Part shown: positions 46,679-55,655 of the stretch, one piece after another | Numbering within the stretch: position 1 is the first letter of the stretch | How the letters are laid out: each line of letters begins with the position of its first letter | Assembly: GCF_000222585.1 (NCBI RefSeq) | Contig: NZ_AFWE01000040.1 | Coordinates: forward strand, 62,001 to 126,000 | Length of the DNA stretch: 64,000 bases | DNA from: Vibrio scophthalmi LMG 19158 | Lineage (GTDB): Bacteria; Pseudomonadota; Gammaproteobacteria; Enterobacterales; Vibrionaceae | Direction: 5' to 3' | Made by a program: the position numbers and the translations under genes | Notes under the pieces: generated by a model | The model's input: the letters and a program-made list of their open reading frames with translations, nothing else | Told to the model about the DNA's origin: nothing | The model's database searches: none

Positions 46679-49342
46679 ATGTCTGATATGAAGCATGACG
46701 TAGATGCACTGGAAACTCAAGATTGGCTGCAAGCGCTTGAATCAGTTGTACGTGAAGAAGGTGTAGAACGCGCTCAATATTTACTAGAGCAAGTTTTGGA
46801 TAAAGCTCGTCTTGATGGCGTTGATATGGCTACAGGTATCAACACAAACTACATCAATACGATCCCAGCTGCGCAAGAACCTGCTTACCCAGGTGATACA
46901 ACGCTAGAGCGTCGTATTCGTTCAATCATTCGCTGGAATGCGATCATGATTGTACTTCGCGCATCTAAGAAAGACCTAGACCTAGGTGGTCACATGGCTT
47001 CTTACCAGTCTGCAGCAGCATTCTACGAAGTATGTTTCAACCACTTCTTCCGTGCTCCGAATGAGACGGACGGTGGTGACTTGGTGTACTACCAAGGTCA
47101 TATCTCTCCAGGTATCTACTCGCGCGCATTCGTTGAAGGCCGTCTAACTGAAGAACAGCTAGATAACTTCCGTCAAGAAGTCGATGGTAAAGGTATTCCT
47201 TCATACCCACACCCTAAATTAATGCCTGAATTCTGGCAGTTCCCAACAGTATCGATGGGTCTAGGTCCAATTTCAGCTATCTATCAAGCTCGCTTCTTGA
47301 AGTACCTTGATGGCCGTGGTCTTAAGCAAACTTCAGCTCAACGCGTTTATGCCTTCCTAGGTGACGGTGAGATGGATGAGCCAGAATCACGCGGTGCGAT
47401 CTCGTTCGCTGCACGTGAAAAACTAGACAACCTATGTTTCCTAATCAACTGTAACCTACAGCGCCTAGATGGCCCGGTTATGGGTAACGGCAGCATCATC
47501 CAAGAACTAGAAGGCCTATTTAAAGGCGCTGGTTGGAACGTTGTTAAAGTTATTTGGGGTAGCAACTGGGATTCACTACTTGCAAAAGACACCACTGGTA
47601 AGCTTCTTCAACTTATGAACGAAACGATCGATGGTGACTACCAGACGTTCAAATCTAAAGATGGCGCATACGTACGTGAGCACTTCTTTGGTAAGTACCC
47701 AGAAACAGCTGCACTTGTTGCAGACATGACCGATGACGAAATCTTCGCACTTAAGCGTGGTGGTCATGATTCATCTAAACTGTTTGCTGCGTTCAACAAT
47801 GCAAAAGAAACCAACGGTAAACCAACTGTAATCCTAGCGAAAACAGTAAAAGGTTACGGTATGGGTGATGCAGCAGAAGGTAAGAACATTGCGCACGGTG
47901 TGAAGAAAATGGACATGACTCATGTTCAACACCTACGTGATCGCCTAGGTCTAGAAGACATTCTTTCAGATGAGAAGATCAAAGAACTTCCATACTTGAA
48001 GCTGGAAGAAGGCACGCCTGAATACGAATACTTACACGCTCGTCGTAAAGCTCTACACGGCTATACACCTGCGCGTCTGCCTAAATTTACTCAAGAATTC
48101 AAAGTTCCTGAGCTAGAAGAATTCGCGCCGCTTCTTGGTGAGCAAAAGCGTGAAATCTCGACCACAATGGCTTATGTACGTACGCTAAACATTCTGCTTA
48201 AAGATAAGAACATTGGTAAGAACATCGTTCCTATCATCTGTGATGAAGCGCGTACATTCGGTATGGAAGGTCTATTCCGTCAGGTTGGTATCTACAACCC
48301 ACACGGTCAAGAATACACGCCAGAAGACCGCGGTGTAGTCTCTTACTACAAAGAAGCGACTTCAGGTCAGGTTCTACAAGAAGGTATCAACGAGCTAGGT
48401 TCAATGGCGTCTTGGGTTGCAGCCGCAACGTCATACAGCACCAACGATCTACCAATGATCCCATTCTACATCTACTACTCAATGTTCGGTTTCCAACGTA
48501 TTGGTGACATGGCATGGCTAGCAGGTGACCAACAAGCTCGTGGCTTCCTACTAGGTGCTACAGCGGGTCGTACAACGCTAAACGGTGAAGGTCTACAGCA
48601 CGAAGACGGTCATTCGCACATCATGGCGAACACTGTACCTAACTGTATCTCTTACGATCCAACGTTTGCTTACGAGCTAGCGGTAATCATGCAAGACGGT
48701 ATCCGTCGCATGTACGGTGAGAACCAAGAGAACGTTTACTACTACCTAACAGTAATGAACGAAAACTACGCAATGCCAGCAATGCCAGAAGGCGCTGAAG
48801 AAGGCATTCGTAAGGGTATCTACAAGCTTGAGTCTTACGCAGGTAGTAAAGGCAAAGTTCAGTTAATGAGCTCTGGTACTATCATGAACGAAGCGCGTAA
48901 AGCAGCACAGATCCTAAGTGAAGATTACGGCGTAGCGTCTGACGTATTCTCTGTAACGTCATTCAACGAACTAACTCGTGATGGCCAAGCGGTAGAGCGT
49001 GACAACATGCTACACCCTGAAGCAGAAGCGAAAGTACCGTACATCACGACGGTTCTTGGTAACGAACCTGCAATCGCAGTGACGGATTACATGAAGAACT
49101 ACGCTGAGCAAGTACGTGCATTTGTTCCAGCTGAGTCTTACAAAGTGTTGGGTACTGATGGCTTCGGTCGTTCAGACAGCCGTGAAAACCTACGTCGTCA
49201 CTTCGAAGTGAACGCAGGTTATGTGGTAGTTGCAGCTCTAACTGAGCTTGTGAAACGTGGCGATATGGATAAATCTGTGGTTGTTGAAGCAATCAAGAAA
49301 TTCAACATCGATACTGAAAAAACTAACCCACAATACGCATAA
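46679..49342 (+). CDS. aceE: Pyruvate dehydrogenase E1 component
   Basis: Thiamine diphosphate-dependent decarboxylation of pyruvate and acetylation of the E2 lipoyl groups. The 887-residue homodimeric E1 has the length of E. coli AceE. The ThDP-magnesium motif GDGEMDEPESRGAISFA is near residue 230 with NCNLQRLDG after it, and the pyrimidine-domain stretch GLQHEDGHSH is near 640. Codon use is strongly biased, as for a highly expressed gene. It is 29 bp before aceF. Confidence 0.98.
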   Translation: MSDMKHDVDALETQDWLQALESVVREEGVERAQYLLEQVLDKARLDGVDMATGINTNYINTIPAAQEPAYPGDTTLERRIRSIIRWNAIMIVLRASKKDLDLGGHMASYQSAAAFYEVCFNHFFRAPNETDGGDLVYYQGHISPGIYSRAFVEGRLTEEQLDNFRQEVDGKGIPSYPHPKLMPEFWQFPTVSMGLGPISAIYQARFLKYLDGRGLKQTSAQRVYAFLGDGEMDEPESRGAISFAAREKLDNLCFLINCNLQRLDGPVMGNGSIIQELEGLFKGAGWNVVKVIWGSNWDSLLAKDTTGKLLQLMNETIDGDYQTFKSKDGAYVREHFFGKYPETAALVADMTDDEIFALKRGGHDSSKLFAAFNNAKETNGKPTVILAKTVKGYGMGDAAEGKNIAHGVKKMDMTHVQHLRDRLGLEDILSDEKIKELPYLKLEEGTPEYEYLHARRKALHGYTPARLPKFTQEFKVPELEEFAPLLGEQKREISTTMAYVRTLNILLKDKNIGKNIVPIICDEARTFGMEGLFRQVGIYNPHGQEYTPEDRGVVSYYKEATSGQVLQEGINELGSMASWVAAATSYSTNDLPMIPFYIYYSMFGFQRIGDMAWLAGDQQARGFLLGATAGRTTLNGEGLQHEDGHSHIMANTVPNCISYDPTFAYELAVIMQDGIRRMYGENQENVYYYLTVMNENYAMPAMPEGAEEGIRKGIYKLESYAGSKGKVQLMSSGTIMNEARKAAQILSEDYGVASDVFSVTSFNELTRDGQAVERDNMLHPEAEAKVPYITTVLGNEPAIAVTDYMKNYAEQVRAFVPAESYKVLGTDGFGRSDSRENLRRHFEVNAGYVVVAALTELVKRGDMDKSVVVEAIKKFNIDTEKTNPQYA

Positions 49343-49371
49343 GCAACGCTTAATTAAAAGGTAGATAAGCA

Positions 49372-50040
49372 ATGGCAATCGAAATTAATGTACCAGACAT
49401 CGGTGCGGATGAGGTTGAAGTTACTGAGATTCTTGTAAGCGTTGGCGACAAGGTTGAAGAAGAGCAGTCTCTAATCACAGTTGAAGGCGATAAAGCTTCT
49501 ATGGAAGTTCCTGCATCTCAAGCGGGTATCGTTAAAGAAATCAAAATCGCTGTTGGCGACTCGGTTTCTACTGGTTCTCTAATCATGCTATTCGTTGAAG
49601 AGAATGTCGAAGCCGAGGGTGCAGCGCAAGCTGCACCTGCTCCAGCGGTTGAAGCGGCTCCAGTAGCGGCTCCTGCGGCAGCAGCGGCAGTCGAATTGAA
49701 AGAAGTTCACGTACCAGACATTGGTGGCGATGAAGTTGAAGTGACTGAAATCATGGTAGCAGTTGGCGACTCAATTGAAGAAGAGCAATCTCTTCTAACC
49801 GTTGAAGGCGACAAAGCTTCTATGGAAGTACCAGCACCATTTGCCGGTACACTAAAAGAAATCAAAATCGCGGTAGGTGATTCAGTATCAACTGGCTCAC
49901 TTGTGATGATCTTTGAAGTTGGCGCAGCAGCGGGTTCAGCACCTGTAGCTCCAGCGGCAGCAGCACCAATTGCAGCGGCTCCAGCAGCGTCGGCAGCAAA
50001 AGATGTACACGTTCCAGACATCGGCGGTGATGAACGTTGA
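49372..50040 (+). CDS. aceF: AceF N-terminal part: two lipoyl domains
   Basis: The 222-residue product before the premature stop holds lipoyl domain one (residues 1-77, GDKASMEVP with the lipoylated Lys near 41), an Ala/Pro linker, lipoyl domain two (about 108-185, second GDKASMEVP), a second linker, and the first strand of domain three ([10 protein letters not shown]). It could be made as a free di-lipoyl protein but would not join the catalytic core. Confidence 0.8.
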   Translation: MAIEINVPDIGADEVEVTEILVSVGDKVEEEQSLITVEGDKASMEVPASQAGIVKEIKIAVGDSVSTGSLIMLFVEENVEAEGAAQAAPAPAVEAAPVAAPAAAAAVELKEVHVPDIGGDEVEVTEIMVAVGDSIEEEQSLLTVEGDKASMEVPAPFAGTLKEIKIAVGDSVSTGSLVMIFEVGAAAGSAPVAPAAAAPIAAAPAASAAKDVHVPDIGGDER

Positions 50041-51277
50041 AGTCACTGAAATCATGGTAGCGGTTGGCGATACAGTAGAAGAAGAGCAATCTCTAATCAC
50101 TGTTGAAGGCGACAAAGCATCGATGGAAGTACCAGCACCATTCGCGGGTACCATCAAAGAGATCAAAATTGCAGCTGGCGATAAAGTAACCACAGGTTCT
50201 TTAATCATGGTCTTTGAAGTAGCAGGCGCAGCTCCAGTAGCGGCTCCAGTTGCTCAAGCAGCTCCAGCACAAGCGGCAGCACCTGTTGCAGCGGCGCCTA
50301 AAGCAGAAGCTCCAGCAGCAACTGGCGACTTCCAAGAGAACGGTGACTACGCGCACGCATCTCCAGTGGTTCGTCGTCTTGCTCGTGAATTTGGCGTAAA
50401 CCTTTCTAAAGTTAAAGGGTCTGGTCGTAAGAGCCGTATCCTGAAAGAAGACGTACAGTCTTACGTTAAAGATGCACTGAAACGTCTAGAGTCTGGTGCT
50501 GCGGCAGCAGGCAAAGGCGGTGATGGTTCTGCACTTGGTCTACTACCATGGCCAAAAGTTGATTTCAGCAAGTTTGGTGAGACAGAAGTTAAGCCTCTTT
50601 CTAAGATCAAGAAGATTTCAGGCGCTAACCTGCACCGTAACTGGGTAATGATCCCGCACGTTACACAGTGGGATAACGCTGACATCACTGAGCTAGAAGC
50701 ATTCCGTAAAGAGCAGAACGCAATCGAAGCGAAGAACGACACTGGCATGAAGATCACACCACTTGTGTTCATCATGAAAGCCGTTGCGAAAGCACTAGAA
50801 GCGTTCCCTGCATTTAACTCTTCACTTTCTGACGATGGCGAAAGCATCATCCTGAAGAAATACGTGAACGTAGGTATTGCAGTTGATACACCAAACGGTC
50901 TGGTTGTTCCTGTATTTAAAGACGTGAACAAAAAAGGCATCTACGAGCTTTCTGAAGAGCTAATGGTTGTCTCTAAGAAAGCACGTTCTGGCAAGCTGAC
51001 TGCTGCGGATATGCAAGGTGGCTGTTTCACTATCTCGAGCCTAGGTGGCATCGGTGGTACTGCATTTACGCCAATCGTAAATGCACCAGAAGTAGGCATC
51101 CTTGGTGTGTCTAAGTCTGAAATCAAACCTGTTTGGAACGGTAAAGAGTTTGAACCGCGTCTACAACTTCCACTGTCACTATCATACGATCACCGTGTGA
51201 TTGATGGTGCTGAAGGTGCGCGTTTCATTACTTACCTAAACAGCGCGCTATCAGACATCCGTCGTCTCGTTCTGTAA
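50030..51277 (+). CDS. aceF: AceF C-terminal part: one lipoyl domain, E3-binding and catalytic domains
   Basis: Restarting at ATG 50030 gives 415 residues: most of lipoyl domain three ([13 protein letters not shown] to the GDKASMEVP lysine and on), an Ala/Pro linker, the E3-binding domain ([21 protein letters not shown]) and the catalytic domain ending with the active-site [14 protein letters not shown]2 cores with a single lipoyl domain are active in E. coli constructs, so a working complex is possible if this start is used. The 11-bp overlap with the upstream stop could allow coupled re-initiation. Confidence 0.75.
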   Translation: MNVEVTEIMVAVGDTVEEEQSLITVEGDKASMEVPAPFAGTIKEIKIAAGDKVTTGSLIMVFEVAGAAPVAAPVAQAAPAQAAAPVAAAPKAEAPAATGDFQENGDYAHASPVVRRLAREFGVNLSKVKGSGRKSRILKEDVQSYVKDALKRLESGAAAAGKGGDGSALGLLPWPKVDFSKFGETEVKPLSKIKKISGANLHRNWVMIPHVTQWDNADITELEAFRKEQNAIEAKNDTGMKITPLVFIMKAVAKALEAFPAFNSSLSDDGESIILKKYVNVGIAVDTPNGLVVPVFKDVNKKGIYELSEELMVVSKKARSGKLTAADMQGGCFTISSLGGIGGTAFTPIVNAPEVGILGVSKSEIKPVWNGKEFEPRLQLPLSLSYDHRVIDGAEGARFITYLNSALSDIRRLVL

Positions 51278-51294
51278 TTAGATAAGACGAATCA

Positions 51295-51320
51295 GAGGCG
51301 GCACTTTTGCCGCCTCTTCT
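51295..51320 (+). terminator. Terminator-like hairpin between aceF and lpdA
   Basis: 9-bp perfect stem GAGGCGGCA/TGCCGCCTC with a 4-nt loop, followed only by TTCTAT. A partial stop would let lpdA be read from pdhR and from its own promoter in 51321-51559, as in E. coli. Confidence 0.7.
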
Positions 51321-51559
51321 ATCAAAGATATTTAAATAATTGGATCCTTCTGTGCTGTTGCTATTGTCATGGCTACACGCATAGAGAGAGTCGAATTGTT
51401 GTCTAGCTCACAGGCTAAATTGAATTACTTTTCACATCGTTAACATCTCTGTAAACTATTGACGGTCTGAAAAAGCTGTTTAAAACAATAAAAAACGTTT
51501 GAAACAATAATCTCAATACCCATTCAGCCTGTTAGGGATAATGACTACAAGAGGTCAAA

Positions 51560-52990
51560 ATGAGCAAAGAAATTAAAGCCCAAGTTGTTGTACTTGGTTC
51601 TGGTCCTGCTGGTTACTCTGCTGCCTTCCGTTGTGCAGACCTAGGTCTTGAAACTGTGTTAGTTGAGCGTTACAGCACTCTTGGTGGTGTCTGCCTTAAC
51701 GTAGGTTGTATCCCATCAAAAGCACTACTGCACGTATCGAAAGTTATCGAAGAAGCAAAAGCACTTTCTGAGCACGGCATCGTATTTGGCGAACCGCAAA
51801 CTGACATCAACAAGATCCGTTTGTGGAAAGAAAAAGTAGTAACCCAACTGACTGGCGGTCTTAGCGGTATGGCTAAGATGCGTGACGTAACGGTTGTAAA
51901 CGGCTACGGTAAATTCACCGGACCTAACTCAATCCTTGTCGAAGGCGAAGGCGAGTCAACAGTAGTTAACTTTGACAACGCTATCGTGGCTGCCGGTTCT
52001 CGTCCGATCAAACTGCCGTTCATTCCGCATGAAGACCCACGTATTTGGGATTCAACCGATGCACTTGAGCTGAAAGAAGTGCCTGAGAAACTGCTTATCA
52101 TGGGTGGTGGTATCATCGGTCTTGAGATGGGTACGGTTTACCACTCACTGGGTTCTAAAGTTGACGTGGTTGAAATGTTTGACCAAGTTATCCCAGCAGC
52201 AGACAAAGACATCGTTAAAGTATTCACTAAACGCATTGAGAAGAAATTCAACTTGATGCTAGAAACGAAAGTAACAGCAGTTGAAGCGAAAGAAGATGGT
52301 ATCTACGTTTCAATGGAAGGTAAAAAAGCGCCAGCAGAAGCTGAGCGTTACGATGCCGTTCTTGTTGCTATCGGTCGTGTACCAAACGGTCTTCTTATCG
52401 ATGGCGCGAAAGCGGGTATCGAAATTGATGAGCGCGGCTTTATCAACGTTGATAAGCAAATGCGTACTAACGTACCGCACATCTTTGCTATCGGTGATAT
52501 CGTTGGCCAACCAATGCTTGCGCACAAAGGTGTGCATGAAGGTCACGTAGCGGCAGAAGTTATTTCTGGTAAGAAGCACTACTTCGATCCTAAAGTAATT
52601 CCTTCAATTGCTTACACTGAGCCAGAAGTTGCATGGGTTGGTAAAACTGAGAAAGAAGCAAAAGCGGAAGGTATCAAGTACGAAGTGGCGACATTCCCAT
52701 GGGCAGCATCAGGTCGTGCAATCGCCTCTGACTGTGCAGACGGTATGACTAAGCTAATCTTCGACAAAGAGACTCACCGCGTCATTGGTGGTGCTATCGT
52801 TGGTACTAACGGTGGTGAACTACTCGGTGAAATTGGCCTTGCAATCGAGATGGGTTGTGACGCTGAAGACATCGCACTGACTATCCACGCTCACCCAACT
52901 CTACATGAGTCAGTGGGTCTAGCGGCGGAAGTGTTTGAAGGTTCAATTACTGACCTGCCAAACAAAAAAGCAGTGAAAAAGAAAAAGTAA
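51560..52990 (+). CDS. lpdA: Dihydrolipoamide dehydrogenase
   Basis: E3 flavoprotein shared by pyruvate and 2-oxoglutarate dehydrogenases and glycine cleavage. The 476-residue protein has the FAD loop GSGPAGYSAAFR, the redox pair CLNVGCIPSK near residue 45, the NAD loop GGGIIGLEMG near 180 and the His-Glu dyad in IHAHPTLHESVG near 447. The ribosome-binding site is AAGAGG. It follows aceF after 282 bp with an own control region. Confidence 0.98.
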   Translation: MSKEIKAQVVVLGSGPAGYSAAFRCADLGLETVLVERYSTLGGVCLNVGCIPSKALLHVSKVIEEAKALSEHGIVFGEPQTDINKIRLWKEKVVTQLTGGLSGMAKMRDVTVVNGYGKFTGPNSILVEGEGESTVVNFDNAIVAAGSRPIKLPFIPHEDPRIWDSTDALELKEVPEKLLIMGGGIIGLEMGTVYHSLGSKVDVVEMFDQVIPAADKDIVKVFTKRIEKKFNLMLETKVTAVEAKEDGIYVSMEGKKAPAEAERYDAVLVAIGRVPNGLLIDGAKAGIEIDERGFINVDKQMRTNVPHIFAIGDIVGQPMLAHKGVHEGHVAAEVISGKKHYFDPKVIPSIAYTEPEVAWVGKTEKEAKAEGIKYEVATFPWAASGRAIASDCADGMTKLIFDKETHRVIGGAIVGTNGGELLGEIGLAIEMGCDAEDIALTIHAHPTLHESVGLAAEVFEGSITDLPNKKAVKKKK

Positions 52991-53007
52991 TTCTTAACTG
53001 ATAAATA

Positions 53008-53037
53008 GAAACCGCAGCCTAGGCTGCGGTTTTTTTT
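53008..53037 (+). terminator. Terminator after lpdA
   Basis: Stem AAACCGCAGCC/GGCTGCGGTTT around a small loop, followed by seven or more T. Confidence 0.92.
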
Positions 53038-53089
53038 GCGTTGAATCTTTTCATTGCTCTTCGGTGATGAGTTTCACCTGTGAGAGGAA

Positions 53090-53704
53090 TTACGCTTCTT
53101 CTTTATAAATACACAACATGTTTAGATAGCTGTCCGCTAGTTTCAACATCGCTTGTTCATCGGTGTGGCGGTTAGCTTGCACAAACAGTGAATAACAAAT
53201 GCCGTGGAATAGCGTTGCAAGATCAGCAGGATCATGATCGTTACACACTTCGCCGCGCTCCATCGCTTTGATAAACATGTTTTGCACTAATAACTGGTTA
53301 GTTCGGTTGGTGCTAACAAACAGTGGCCAGACTTCATCACGGGTTGACGCGCTCCACTCAAACCACACTTTAAGCCAATGACAATCTTCAGCGATGAGAT
53401 TAACCATCTCTGATGTCAAATTCGCGAGGTTTTGTTTGGCGTGTAAATCTAGGTCGATATTGTCTGAAAGAAAATTAGAGAACTGACGTACCACATAGTT
53501 CAGTACATCATCGACTAAGTCTTCACGTGTTGGGAAGTAGTTGAATACCGTGGCGACCGATACTTGTGCAATTTCCGCAATATCGGCATGACCACCACGA
53601 CCAATCCCACGGCGCGCAAATACATCCAGAGAAATATCCATCAGCTGTTGCTTACGTTTTTTGGGCGAGAGTCGGGTGCGGGGTCTTTTTGCTATAGAGT
53701 CCAT
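53090..53704 (-). CDS. luxR: LuxR/SmcR/OpaR/HapR-type quorum-sensing master regulator
   Basis: TetR-family regulator of 204 residues that switches hundreds of genes at high cell density in Vibrios. The HTH at 20-65 reads GIGRGGHADIAEIAQVSVAT followed by VFNYFPTREDLVDD, the signature of this group, and the dimer domain has WLKVWFEWSASTRDEVWPLF and NRTNQLLVQNMF. The opening MDSIAKRPRTRLSP matches SmcR and OpaR, so a position nearer the harveyi/vulnificus group than V. cholerae HapR is inferred. It is divergent from hpt. Qrr small-RNA control is expected from the 5' leader. Confidence 0.96.
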   Translation of the reverse strand: MDSIAKRPRTRLSPKKRKQQLMDISLDVFARRGIGRGGHADIAEIAQVSVATVFNYFPTREDLVDDVLNYVVRQFSNFLSDNIDLDLHAKQNLANLTSEMVNLIAEDCHWLKVWFEWSASTRDEVWPLFVSTNRTNQLLVQNMFIKAMERGEVCNDHDPADLATLFHGICYSLFVQANRHTDEQAMLKLADSYLNMLCIYKEEA

Positions 53705-53715
53705 ATTAATTTAAA

Positions 53716-53729
53716 TCCTTGCCAAATGA
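53716..53729 (-). promoter_or_regulatory. Ribosome-binding site and candidate Qrr sRNA pairing site of the luxR-type gene
   Basis: The mRNA reads UCAUUUGGCAAGGA just before the start. UCAUUUGGCAAGG matches, at 11 of 13 positions, the complement of the conserved Qrr core (CCUAGCCAACUGA as I recall it). It overlaps the AAGGA ribosome-binding site, 11 bases before the ATG. Confidence 0.6.
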
Positions 53730-53767
53730 GTTGATTACATCCATGCACATCATCATTCTTAGGTTCT

Positions 53768-53800
53768 CTTATTCAATTTGAGCGATATCAATGGAATAAG
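53768..53800. promoter_or_regulatory. 33-bp dyad in the luxR-type gene leader
   Basis: CTTATTC...GAATAAG forms perfect 7-bp ends, with TTGA/TCAA inside, about 65 bp upstream of the start. It may be an autoregulatory operator (this family binds AT-rich palindromes like TTATTGAT-N-ATCAATAA) or an mRNA hairpin. Confidence 0.45.
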
Positions 53801-54111
53801 AGTACTGCTGACCCCGGAAAATAAGGCGCATCTTAGTAAATGGGCTTTGCCCTAATTAGTATTTTATTAATTGTATATCGCGCTTATGAGTGTAATGGTG
53901 CATATGGTTAGGGTCAACATTTTCAGTACACTTAATAATCAATTTTGTTAGTAACGTGCGAAAGGTCATACTGTTTTTCGCTTGTTTCAGAGAATTGTAG
54001 TCGCTTGAGGTTTATTCTCTTTCTGTGCTGGTGTTAAACTACGCGCTTGCAAACGCCCAACGGTGTCTGAGCTACTATTATTAGACGCTAAAAATGACAA
54101 GCGAGAGTGGT

Positions 54112-54642
54112 ATGAAACATACAATAGAAGTAATGATTTCTGAGCAGGAAGTTCAGGAACGTGTGCGTGAATTAGGTAAACAGATCACGGCTCATTATCA
54201 AGGCAGTGAAGATCTTGTCTTGGTTGGTCTACTACGTGGTTCTTTTGTCTTTATGGCTGACCTTGCACGTGCTATCGAACTTACTCACCAAGTTGATTTC
54301 ATGACTGCGTCTAGCTATGGCAACACCATGGAAAGCTCGCGCGACGTACGCATCCTTAAAGACCTTGATGATGACATCAAAGGCAAAGACGTGCTGCTGG
54401 TTGAAGACATTATCGATACGGGTAACACGCTGAACAAAGTTCGCGAAATCCTTTCGCTACGTGAGCCAAAGTCGATTGAAATCTGTACCTTACTAGATAA
54501 GCCTTCTCGTCGCGAAGTCGATGTACCAGTACAGTGGATTGGTTTTGAAATTCCAGATGAATTCGTTGTTGGTGTGGGTATCGATTACGCCCAAAAATAC
54601 CGTCACCTACCATACATCGGTAAAGTGGTTCCTCAAGAATAA
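54112..54642 (+). CDS. hpt: Hypoxanthine phosphoribosyltransferase
   Basis: Purine salvage: hypoxanthine plus PRPP to IMP. The 176-residue protein started at [15 protein letters not shown] has the PRPP motif [14 protein letters not shown] near residue 100 and [12 protein letters not shown] near 40, with [20 protein letters not shown] at the C-terminus. GAGAGTGG sits 4-11 bases before ATG 54112; six upstream codons from 54094 are less likely. It is divergent from the luxR-type gene, the normal Vibrio order. Confidence 0.96.
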   Translation: MKHTIEVMISEQEVQERVRELGKQITAHYQGSEDLVLVGLLRGSFVFMADLARAIELTHQVDFMTASSYGNTMESSRDVRILKDLDDDIKGKDVLLVEDIIDTGNTLNKVREILSLREPKSIEICTLLDKPSRREVDVPVQWIGFEIPDEFVVGVGIDYAQKYRHLPYIGKVVPQE

Positions 54643-54676
54643 GCCAATGGCTTAATAATGCTTGAGTGGAAAGATT

Positions 54677-54711
54677 AAAAAAGCCCATCACGGTAACGTG
54701 GTGGGCTTTTT
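54677..54711. terminator. Bidirectional terminator between hpt and can
   Basis: Stem AAGCCCATCACG/CGTGGTGGGCTT (one mismatch-type pair), 4-nt loop, A-run before and T-run after. Confidence 0.92.
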
Positions 54712-54741
54712 GCTATGTATTCATCTGTATAAGCTGAGCGA

Positions 54742-55410
54742 TTAGCGACACAGCAGTTTGAAATCAGGGTTAAGAATCGCTTCCAATGAAGAGAGGTAAG
54801 AAGCTTCTACTGATTCTTTCGAGTTGGAGCGATTACCTAGATATTGCAAACGCCCATCATCAATACCATAAACCACACCGTGAATTTCAACTTCTTGACC
54901 GCGTTCCCATGCATTTTGAATGATGGTTGAGTTGCCTAAGTTATACACTTGCTCTGCTACGTTGATCTCACCCAGTTTATCGGCTTTATCTGCTTCAGAC
55001 ATTTGGTCAAGGTAAGCGCGGTGTTTGAAATAGATATCGCGGATGTGCAACAACCAGTTATTGATCAGACCCAATTGCGGGTTATCAATCGCTGCATTGA
55101 CACCACCACAGCCATAGTGACCACAGATAATGATGTGTTTGATTTTCAACACATCCACTGCGTACTGCACCACAGATAGGCAGTTAAGATCTGTATGCAC
55201 TACGAGGTTTGCTACATTACGGTGTACAAACAACTCGCCAGAAAATAATCCGGTTAAACGTTCTGCTGGTACGCGGCTGTCAGAACAACCAATCCAGAGA
55301 AAGTCAGGCTTTTGCCCTTCCGCAAGTCGGGTAAAATATTCAGGTCGTTCTGATTTGATTTCTTCAGACCATTTCGAGTTATTGTCGAACAACTGTTTCA
55401 TTTTCGGCAT
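54742..55410 (-). CDS. can: Beta-class carbonic anhydrase
   Basis: Interconverts CO2 and bicarbonate in the cytoplasm. The 222-residue protein has zinc ligands in [12 protein letters not shown] (Cys 42 and Asp 44 region) and in ICGHYGCGG (His 98, Cys 101), the E. coli Can layout. The regulatory bicarbonate-site residues typical of type II enzymes cannot be confirmed by eye. It is divergent from a SulP transporter and next to hpt; in E. coli hpt, can and yadGH are likewise neighbours. Confidence 0.96.
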   Translation of the reverse strand: MPKMKQLFDNNSKWSEEIKSERPEYFTRLAEGQKPDFLWIGCSDSRVPAERLTGLFSGELFVHRNVANLVVHTDLNCLSVVQYAVDVLKIKHIIICGHYGCGGVNAAIDNPQLGLINNWLLHIRDIYFKHRAYLDQMSEADKADKLGEINVAEQVYNLGNSTIIQNAWERGQEVEIHGVVYGIDDGRLQYLGNRSNSKESVEASYLSSLEAILNPDFKLLCR

Positions 55411-55655
55411 TGTCGTTACTTATATCCCTAAAGTTTCTGCTCAACAATATACACAATGTTACAAAGCCATTCTCTAAAAAAATGCATGAAAATGCACTCA
55501 TCTGACGTGTTGCTGTAGTCAAAATCATAAACTTAGTCATTTTTATGCCAAATCTATCAGTTGTTATAGGTGTGTGATGTAATTAACACTGTCGTATCGC
55601 TAGTAACGTTTGGTAATATAAATCGGTTTGGCTGTTTACTATTGCAGGGAGCGAT

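Larger units (their letters stand above)
49372..51277 (+). pseudogene. aceF: aceF locus, pyruvate dehydrogenase E2, split by a one-base insertion
   Basis: The dihydrolipoamide acetyltransferase gene is interrupted. Without one extra base it would code about 634 residues (E. coli 630): three lipoyl domains, E3-binding domain and catalytic domain. In the third lipoyl domain the sequence reads GATGAACGTTGAAG, where the two sister domains have GATGAGGTTGAAG and GATGAAGTTGAAG; the C at 50035 is extra and brings in TGA at 50038-50040. All else is intact, with no other decay, so a sequencing error or a very recent mutation is likely. The change also makes an in-frame ATG at 50030. Confidence 0.85.

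Noticed and set aside
49970-50029. Upstream ATG at 49970 as start of the aceF C-terminal part
   Set aside because: The 20 residues it adds are Gln/Arg-rich and are the shifted-frame reading of the Ala/Pro linker; the true homology begins after ATG 50030.
49707-50208. Long antisense frames rich in Ala, Ser and Thr opposite aceF
   Set aside because: They mirror repeated GCA/GCT codons of the Ala/Pro linkers and lipoyl repeats; no ribosome-binding site or family match.
49372-50210. Direct DNA repeats of about 300 bp in aceF as a mobile or recombination feature
   Set aside because: They are explained by the three homologous lipoyl domains of the E2 protein.
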